A stretch of DNA of 64,000 bases from Culex pipiens pallens (lineage: Eukaryota; Arthropoda; Insecta; Diptera; Culicidae): positions 11,758,160 through 11,822,159 of the forward strand of contig NC_068938.1 of the NCBI RefSeq assembly GCF_016801865.2, written 5' to 3'. Below, piece after piece: positions 56,158 through 64,000 of this stretch (the first letter of the stretch is position 1; every line of letters starts with the position of its first letter). Made by a program: the position numbers and the translations under genes. The notes under the pieces were generated by a model. That model was not told the DNA's origin and did no database searches. It worked only from the letters and a program-made list of their open reading frames with translations.

Positions 56158-57279
56158 TTTATTTACACAACGAAATGGGGGTGTTTAAATCGAGAATCGT
56201 TTAAAAAAAGAATGTCCATGACTTAAATTGAGAATCTGACTTAAATCAAGATTCTTTGGGTTTTCGTAATTTATCGTAGAATTTTCAAAATGTATCAATT
56301 GAATATTGTTTAGTTATGTTAGTAAAACATTTAGGCATGGTTTTCGAACACCTGGGATGTTCTAGTCCATCCTTAACTACCGGGAATTTTGTGCAACTGG
56401 CTTACCAAAGAAACAAGTCGAAACATCAAAATTTTGACAACGGATCCTACCCAGACTACTCCAGTGAGGTTGGTAGGCTACAGTACATTGTTGTAACAAC
56501 TTATTGGGATGATCTGGGTCATCCAAGGACTCCCTGGAGTTAAGATCTGAAAGTCTACCGCCGTAACGAGCAAGAGTTCGACAGTTTTGACACCAGGACA
56601 TACCCGCATAGCTTTAGTGAGTATGGTAGACTACTTTCCAGATGTGTTGAGATGTCCTGGGTCATCCAAGGACTCCTTGGAGTTAAGATCTGTAGATCTT
56701 CCGCCGTAACAAGCCAGAGGTCGACGGTTTTTGACCCCGGAATATATCGGCATAGCTTCAGTGCGTATTGTTGACGTATTTTTGTGTTTGGATGTCCTGG
56801 GTCATCCAAGAACTTTTTGGTAGATCCCAACATAACAGGAATGAAGTCTACAATACACACTGAAGCTATGCGGGTATGTCACAGGATTAAAAGCCGTCGA
56901 CCTCTAAATTGTTACAACAATGTACTGTAGCCTATCGCACTCACTGAAGCAGTCTGGGTAGGATCCGTTGTTAAAGTTTTGAAGTTTCGACTAGTTTCTT
57001 TGGTAATCCAGTTGCACAAGATTCCCGGAAGTTTCGGATGGACTAGAACATCCCAGGTGTTCTAAAACCATGCTAAAATGTTTTAATAACATAACTAAAC
57101 AAAATACAATTGATACATTTTGAAAATACTCCGACAAATTACGAAATCCCAAAGATTCTTGATTTAAGTCAGATTCTCAATTTAAGTCATGTTCATTCTC
57201 ATTTTAAGTCATGACTTAAAAAAAGTTGTGTAAATCGAGAATCGTTTAAAAAAAGGTGACTTAAAAAAAGAATATGGTG
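56158..57279. mobile_element. 1.1-kb foldback element with TA-flanked CACCATATTCTTT ends
   Basis: CACCATATTCTTT and AAAGAATATGGTG form the ends, each next to TA (56156-56157, 57280-57281), compatible with a Tc1/mariner-type target. Arms of ~330 bp are complementary with indels, sharing AAATCGAGAATCGTTTAAAA and GGGATGTTCTAGTCCAT. The centre holds three tandem copies, ~140-143 bp apart, of GGGTCATCCAAGGACTC (56516, 56659, 56799). No transposase. Confidence 0.8.
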
Positions 57280-57281
57280 TA

Positions 57282-59349
57282 CCTGGAACTCTCAAGTCAA
57301 CAAATTTCGCAACAAAATTGCAAAGCCATCGTGAGCCATTCCCAGGAAGCAACTCACCCGAGAAGCCACCACCCAAAGCTCGGCGTGGTAATAACCGCTC
57401 CTAGAACGCCAAAACAAACCCTAAAGCCAGCAAATGCCACCCGATCTTTACGACCCGTTGTTCTTTCCAAGTATCGCGCGCCCGACTGGGACGCCAAGGG
57501 CAAGGCTAACTTTAAGCAAATTCTCACGGTAAATCCAAATTGCGCTCCACAACCATCATCATCATCATCGTCAGCAGCAGTTGAAGTTTAAACGCGAATA
57601 TTATGCTTTGGCTTGAAGTCGGCGTCCAGACACGACTCGGTACCTTCAGACGGAGGATCATCGCAAATGTCTTGGAAAAATGCTGTCTGCTCGACGTTAA
57701 ATTATGCAATTGAGCTCTAAATTGAATTTAAACCAAGAACAGCAGCACTTCTTCGGAACTCTCCAACCAGAGGGGGAATAACAAGCAGCGATCATCATTA
57801 TCGTCACCATAAATGACCACATGGGGAGGATCACCAAGTTTAAGTTCCCACCCAGAGTCAGCAGTCAGCTATGTGAGGTATTCGTGTGAGCAATATGTAT
57901 CTCCGGATGACGGAGTGGACCAGGCGGTGGCTAATGATGCCGCCACCATGAACTGGTCGTGGATTTATATGGTTGAGATATGGGAAGGAGAGACGAGATT
58001 AAGACCTGGAGATTAAGCGGACCTACCGCGTTACGTTCCCACAGATTTTTGAGGGTGCGTCGATGAAATTTGTTGATTTTTACAGAAATACATTTAAATC
58101 TTCAAATTATTTTTCTTCAATCAATCTTGATTGTTACAAAAACGTTAAAAAGAATCACATTTAACACAAAGTTTGTGGTAGTCTGCTCCAACACGATGAA
58201 AACCGCTGTTGATTAACATCACCCATTTGTCATCCCAAACGAATCTTCAACGCAACTCGCGCTGGTTAATTTCCAGACCACTCCATTCGTATCAGCTGCG
58301 CATTACTAAAACTGTCTTGTAGCAAGCTCATCCCGCTCATTTTATCCCACAAGATGCTAGATCCCAGCGGGCACGAGGTCAGACATCATTCCCTTCACCA
58401 ACCCACTTGATCCCGGTTGATTGATACGAGACGACATGGCCGTTTAAGGCTTGGAGGCCCTGGAAGTGGGGGTCGTCATGACGAAGAGCGCCCTTTTCCC
58501 CGGGAAGGTCACTCAATTGAAGACTTCCTACTACGGCGTCATTCTTTGTTTGCCAACCGCCCGGGTCGTCGTCGTCTAACGATGATCACCGCGATGGCTT
58601 TTACGATAGGGCCGACTCGATGTCGTGGCCATGTCCGCGCCAGACTCGACCCGAATGACGGTTTTAATCGCCTTTGCCTTTGAAAGTGAACTGCCGCGGA
58701 TGAGTTGCGACTTGAGAGTGGGGGAGCCAGTACCACCCACTGACATTTGATCTGCTCCGCGATGCTGGCCAGCGGCGCTATTCTGCTTCGCAATTGAGTG
58801 AACTGAGCCTCTTTGAATGATTATCGATTTCCGACCTGGATGGTGGTTGATTTAGGAGCAAGTCAGCGGTCGCATCGGTTTGGAAAATTGGGCAGAACGG
58901 AATCGGGCAATAGAAATCAATCAAGCAGTCAATTCGTTCGCTAATGATGCTGTGAAGGAGAGTTTGGTGAGTTGATGAGGAGAAGGGGGTGGGCAACTAC
59001 TGGTTTTATGCGAATTTGGAATTGCTTTCTGTAAGGGAGCAATTAGATTGGGACGGTTTCGTATGGAATTTGTCGAAAATAGGCAGCTTCGTTAGCGAAG
59101 ACAGTTATTAGTGATTAAAGATTAGATGGAAATGTTGACATCAAATAAAATAAGTCAGAGAAAAGCTAGTAAGGACAAGCAAAAAATATCGATTTTGTCG
59201 TGAACTTTCGTACAAATCTGTAAAATTACAAGATTTAGATGTGAGCTCATAACTGAACATTATTTAAATTTGAGTTGAGGGCATTACGATATATTTAATT
59301 TTTAACATCACGACACTCAAATCATAAAACACCAAAATAAAACTTTCAG
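57282..59349. other. Non-coding stretch
   Basis: No gene recognised. A (CAT)n run lies near 57556-57571. 58.3-58.9 kb is relatively GC-rich, with open frames but no domains. Confidence 0.45.
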
Positions 59350-60050
59350 AAGTTTAATTGTTAGATTTCAAAAGGATCTTTAAATTCAAGTTTTCTTTTT
59401 CAAAATGTTTTTTTTTGCAGGAAAAATGGCACGAACAAAAAACAATTATTTCTATAATCATTAGGTCGATGCAAATATTTTCCAAAGTTTTTGTCACTCG
59501 GCTCTGGCCTGGGTTGAAGGGGGTTCAAGAAATTAAAAAAAAACATAAAAATTGAAATGACAAGCCAAAGTCTCAACATTTTAATGAAAAAAGTGTTTTA
59601 AAATGCATTTTACACTAGTTAACTGCCCATGTTCGCATAAATGTCCCATATGCAAAAACAGCAACCTGAGAAAAACGCATTTGAAGTTTGTCCCATACAT
59701 AAGGCTACGTGTGATTTTTTGGCGAAAAAAATGGATTTCCTCCTGATTTCTAGAACAAAGTACTGGATGCTATAGGCTTTTTGGAAAGAGCACACGATTT
59801 TGAACCAAACTGCATCAATAACTCAAAATCGATGAAAATGCATATGGGACATCTATGCGATCAGGGGTAGTTAAGCTGTTTTATAATCATTAGTTTTCAA
59901 TATTAAAATGATAAAAACCTTAAATAAAATTTGTACCAGCCTTATCATTTTGTTTCAATTGATATTCTTACAGAACTTGTCTTTTTTAAGTAAAATTAAC
60001 ATGAATTTCAGGTAAAACTGTATTGATTCAAGAATTGTTTATGCATTTCA
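59350..60050 (+). repeat. Dispersed repeat 'R', copy split by a MITE
   Basis: Matches the inverted copy at 26520-27000 on both sides of the insertion at 59623-59870: left part through AAAATGCATTTTACACTAG, right part AAGCTGTTTTATAATCATTA. Confidence 0.6.
59623..59870. mobile_element. 248-bp MITE inserted at TTAA in repeat R
   Basis: The ends CTGCCCATGTTCGCATAAAT and the complement of CTACCCCTGATCGCATAGAT form inverted repeats of ~32 bp reaching GTCCCATATGCA. TTAA flanks both sides (59619-59622, 59871-59874). Removing the element leaves CTAGTTAAGCTGTTTT, which matches CTAGTTCAGTTGTTTT on the minus strand of the copy near 26775. This shows the target and supports the boundaries. Confidence 0.88.
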
Positions 60051-60339
60051 GTAGAAATGATACAGTTTTGATAATCTGTCAAGTAAGACCTTTTCAAAAG
60101 GATAGATTATATGAAACTCTTTGGAATGCCTTTTCAAAGTTAATTTTATAGTTTGCACTGTTTGTTCTGAAAAAATGTTCTGAAATTGAAATTGCAAATC
60201 TAAAAAACCCTGAGGGAGAAATTTACAAATCGATAATCTATTGATGCTGAACAATTATGTAAAATCAAGCACTTTCAAAGAAATGTATCTAAATCTATTT
60301 TGTATTAAGCATTTTTTTTTTCAAAAATAAGGCCGTTAA

Positions 60340-60760
60340 AAATAAAAAAAATATAAAAATTGAAATAACAAGCCTTAGTTTCAACATTTCGATGGAAAAA
60401 GTTTTTCAAAATGCATAATACACCTGCCCAAATGTTTTGCAAGTATTAGTTATCAAAAAATTTAAATAGAGATTTTTTTTGTCCGAAAAAAAACTTTTCG
60501 CGGTACTGTACATCGGAATTTCACAAAAATTCTAAATATTTTCATTTGATCCCAAACATGCTTAATATGATTTTAAACCCAGGAAAATGCATTTTAACTT
60601 GTTTTATGTCGATTACACCTATATTTTTATTAAAATTTTAAAGTTTTTTAAATATTTTTTTTTTTGCTGCCTGATTTTTAGGGCCGATTTGAAGGGGGGG
60701 AGGGCGACATAAAATTTGAAAAATATTTGCAACGGCCTAGGCAAATATTTTAAAAATCTG
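60340..60760 (+). repeat. Dispersed repeat 'R', second plus-strand copy
   Basis: Shares ACAAGCCTTAGTTTCAACAT, a CGCGGTACTGTACATCGGAA-like word and the GGGGGGGAGGGCGACA word with the other R copies. A G-run interrupts an otherwise AT-rich block. Confidence 0.55.
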
Positions 60761-60814
60761 ATTTTTGTAATTTTTTTTATTTTTTTTTTTTTTTTTGCTT
60801 TGGATGACACTTTT

Positions 60815-60940
60815 TGTGTACTTTTTCGATAACCATAGAAGTAATGTTACATCATTGGTTCGCCCATACAAGACTGCTTACAATTTCAGTAACCGTCCAT
60901 ACAAAATGCTATTTAAATATTTAGAAATTTTCAGATTGAT
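60815..60940 (+). repeat. Diverged dispersed repeat 'D', copy 3
   Basis: CATTGGTTCGCCCATACAA followed by CCGTCCATACAAAATGCTAT, as in copy 2 at 46655-46865. Confidence 0.5.
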
Positions 60941-60960
60941 ATGCAACGTTGTAGGTATTG

Positions 60961-63476
60961 CTTTTTTTTTTTAAAAAAAAGGTACTTTTAGAACAAATAA
61001 ATTGCGCAAATTACATTCTTTAAATTCTTATTTTAAGTATGTGATGACAGATAATATGGTCGAAAATAAGTTTTATTTGGCTTTTTAAAATGTTTGGGAT
61101 GATTTGAAAATTATGAAAATATTTTTACTGAAGAGATCTGAAATTTTAAAACAGTTTATTTTTTTCAATTGAAAAACGAATCATGTTTGCTAAGTTATCT
61201 ACTTTTTTTTATTTATTTTTAAATAATGATTTTTTTTAAATATTGGCAGCACTGTCAATTTTGACCTACTTGTGCCATAGCTCAAATAATGTATTTTTTT
61301 GTATCTAAAACTTAACCAAAAATTACATTTTTCAAAATAATATTATTTTTTGTGCAAAAATAGTGTTTTTCTAACCTGCAACTTTACTGAAGACAGCTAA
61401 TCTATCAAAATATTCGTTCTCAAGATTTATAAATATTTGAACAGACCTTTTGTATGGACAGTTGCCAATATTGTACGTAGACTTGTATGGACGAACTAAT
61501 GTTTGAAAATTACTTCCAATTTTTTTAATGTTAAAAATTTGTCTTTTTTCAAAATTGGTATTTTTCACGCAGGTATTTTTTTAATTTATTAATCGAACAA
61601 CAGAGGGATTGCTTTAATAATTTTTCAAAAAAAAAAAAAAAAAAAGAGGCGTTTTTTGTATATATCTGTACAACATACAAAACCCAACATTCATTTTCAA
61701 TTTTAAAACAACCAACAGGCAATTTGAGATGAAACTACAAAAGAAATGATTAAAGTTTTTTAGTTCATAAATGTTACTTACGTTTTACAAATCTCTTGAA
61801 TTGGAGTGGGATAAAAGGCTCTATGGATGTATTGTTATGAAATTTTCATCGCTATTTCAACATTAAATTTATTTCAGTAAAATTTATGTTAGGTTTTTAC
61901 TTTGTTGATAAAAATCAACAAACAAAATGACAATGACAATTTCAATGAAATTGATAAATTTTATCGAAAATACATCTCTCTCTTCCAGGAAACCCATCCA
62001 GACAAGGTATCATACACGCTTTTCAGCACCAGAATCAGCTCCAGTCATCCAAGTTAATTGACATTCCAAAAACGCTGACCAGCACAAAACTTTCCGCAGT
62101 CAGACGGTATTATCCTCCGCACAAGTGATAACTCGAATTGTTATGGTCACCGTCACCGAGTTGGGTTATTCATTCCCAACTCCTCCTTCCTGGAAGGAGC
62201 AGACATATTCTGATAATGGCAGCCTCCGTCCCTGATGGTCTGCACGTGGCTCGTCACGTGTTTGTGCGTGTTGGAATAGCTTAATCTAATGTTTGTCTGA
62301 GAAACAATTATGTTTGAAAATTATGCCAACGCTTGTGGGTGTGTGTACTTGCGTCGAGATAATATTTATTCGACTCGCTATTATTCCACACCAGTGCGCA
62401 AATTAATTATAATTACAGTCGTTAGATGCACGAGGACGAGCGTTGCCCCTGAGGGGGGCCGGCCACGTGGACCAACTCTCAGCGTGTTGGATCAACATTT
62501 TCCCTGGGATGCACTCGGGCAGTTTTGCGAAAAAACTTTTTCCAGTTTAATTCAAAATTTTCACAATACCAAAGAGCTGTCAATGTTTGCTTGCGAGATT
62601 GCAATTTCGCCCGAATGAACACAATAAACTCAATCGGACCGAGCCGGCGATTCTCTGTCTGTTGACAGTCTCATCGACGGGGAGGACAAATCCATCGAAG
62701 CGAGCAACAAATTGAATTATTCCGTTCGTGTCCATCCCTTGTGAATGTGTGTGTGTGTGTGCGAAAGCCGGTAGAAAAGCACTTAATTTGATTTAATTTC
62801 ACATTTCGAGCAGATTCGTGCTAATCCATCACACCCTCCTTCGTTCAGACGACGTCGTACGCACACACGTTTCTAGAATCTCATCCAATTTCCAATATCG
62901 GAGAAGTCATCTGGAAGAGAGAGAGGGGTGTTCTTTCTACCCGCCAAACACCCACAAGTCGTCTAAATCGGGTGACACTGACTACGTTTTCGGTGACCAT
63001 AACCTTGAAGCAAAGTGGCAACATATCCTCGCAGTTCAAATTTGGTCGCGCTAGAACGAGTCAATGAACCTTTCCCCTGCACCGAATTTCGGCAGATTTT
63101 GGGCCCCTCCAGCGCGCTAGACTGCGTGAAATGAAAATGACTTCCCCCTCTACCCTAATGCAGACAAACACACGAACGAAACGAAAAACATCGAAATTTC
63201 TTCTAGCTCAAAGTGCACAGACATTTTCCCTCACACCCCTGATGGTTGCTATTGGGTTGTGAGCACACGTCAAACATTCGCCGACGAAAATCGAGGGTTG
63301 ATTTCGTGATTCCGGAGCTTGAGCCAGAGTTTTGGTTTATCCCTTCGGGCGGTGGTTGTGTTTATGTTTCGAGAGGGAGCAGGGTTGAAGATTTGGACAA
63401 TGATATGGAAACGATAATTTCATTACAGAATATTTCTAAATTTTATCCTCCTTAGTCCTGTTGAATTGACATTTCT
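60961..63476. other. Non-coding stretch with an inverted 'D' fragment
   Basis: 61447-61507 is an inverted D fragment. A poly-A run lies at 61628-61645. 62.0-63.4 kb is less AT-rich, with a (GT)n run near 62743-62760. No gene is recognised. Confidence 0.45.
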
Positions 63477-63878
63477 ACACACTAAGAAAAAGCCGTGTAA
63501 TATTCCGTCTAATTTGATGCACATAACTGGAGCGTCAAAAAAGACGTAATATTACATAAAAATGTAAAATTACACGATATTGAAAAATAACCATGACAGT
63601 GTAATTTTACATTTATCGGTAGAAATGATGACGTATGCTGCAAAACATTTTAGTCTTAGATAGTCTTAGGAATAAATCAAAACTTGGTTGTTATGAATGA
63701 TTTTATTAAGTTTTCATTGTTATTTACATCAGAAGTTGTGCTTCACTTTTCCAATAGAAATTTTGACATTTTGTGTCAAATCAAATGTAAATTCACATCA
63801 TAATCTCGTTTACATGATTATTTTTTACATCGAATAGTAAATTCCGTTAAGTGTAATATTCATAATTTTTTAGTGTGT
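63477..63878. mobile_element. ~400-bp MITE with ACACACTAAGAAAA-type ends
   Basis: ACACACTAAGAAAAAGCCGTG at the left and the complement ending TTTTTTAGTGTGT at the right are imperfect inverted ends. Subterminal GTGTAATATT/AATATTACAC words and several TACATTT/AAATGTA words face each other. No coding. Confidence 0.7.
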
Positions 63879-64000
63879 ATGCATTTTTCAGTACTAAACA
63901 TTTACTATAGAAACACTTTTTGAAATGATGTGCTATTTAAATCATGATAAATTTGTTGAAATCAATTTGTATGTGCTGCAATCTTAAATTAAATAATTAA

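Noticed and set aside
57541..57590. Ser-rich coding tail (SSSSSSAAVEV)
   Set aside because: It is a (CAT)n microsatellite frame; the rest of that frame starts inside a foldback end.

Overview
This is eukaryotic, AT-rich, almost entirely non-coding DNA. It looks like culicine mosquito DNA, with Culex the best guess. The guess rests on the neural-cadherin exon being insect-type and on the mixture of miniature elements with long inverted repeats, tRNA-derived SINE, BEL/Pao-type LTR remnant and short-period satellites. No organism name can be proven from the sequence alone.

Only one protein-coding exon is convincing. It lies on the minus strand at 42959-44534 and encodes the N-terminal part of neural cadherin (CadN): signal sequence, first cadherin repeats and a furin-type site. 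It has a consensus splice donor on its downstream side. Upstream, a 5' leader at 44535-44715 begins at a good acceptor and carries two short upstream ORFs. The leader's first exon and all later coding exons are outside the window or not visible. Most or all of the remaining sequence is therefore probably CadN intron, with some possible intergenic DNA.

From 1 to 5.4 kb there are inverted and tandem miniature elements, a pair of direct copies of one ~433-bp element, and a pogo-like element. From 7.8 to 20.3 kb there is a remarkable series of satellites with 7-, 8- or 9-bp units: CAACTTTT, ACATGAAA, AGTTGAAA, GAGAATT, GTGAATT, ATCTCTC, GACAAAAAT and GAGAAAT. A SINE and two copies of an hAT-like miniature element are interspersed. 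From 21 to 31 kb there are a diverged ~150-bp tandem repeat, an hAT-type element with a perfect 8-bp target duplication, a TTAA-flanked foldback element and two small inverted-repeat elements. From 32 to 38.5 kb there are a G-rich (TTGGGA)n array, an 89-bp triple repeat and a short BEL/Pao-like element with nearly identical LTRs and a 5-bp target duplication.

At 41.7-42.8 kb a compound satellite sits about 155 bp inside the intron that follows the CadN exon. From 47.5 to 57.3 kb there are three large foldbacks. The most striking is a 5.05-kb TTAA-flanked element whose two arms hold 11 and about 15 copies of a 163-bp unit. The last 7 kb contains a TTAA miniature element whose empty site can be inferred from a related repeat elsewhere in the window, older dispersed repeats, and one more small inverted-repeat element.

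The many long open reading frames over the satellites (for example 17.6-19.1 kb and 41.7-42.8 kb) are artefacts of repeat units without stop codons and are not genes. About a tenth of the window is short-period satellite. Much of the rest that can be classified is non-autonomous transposon.
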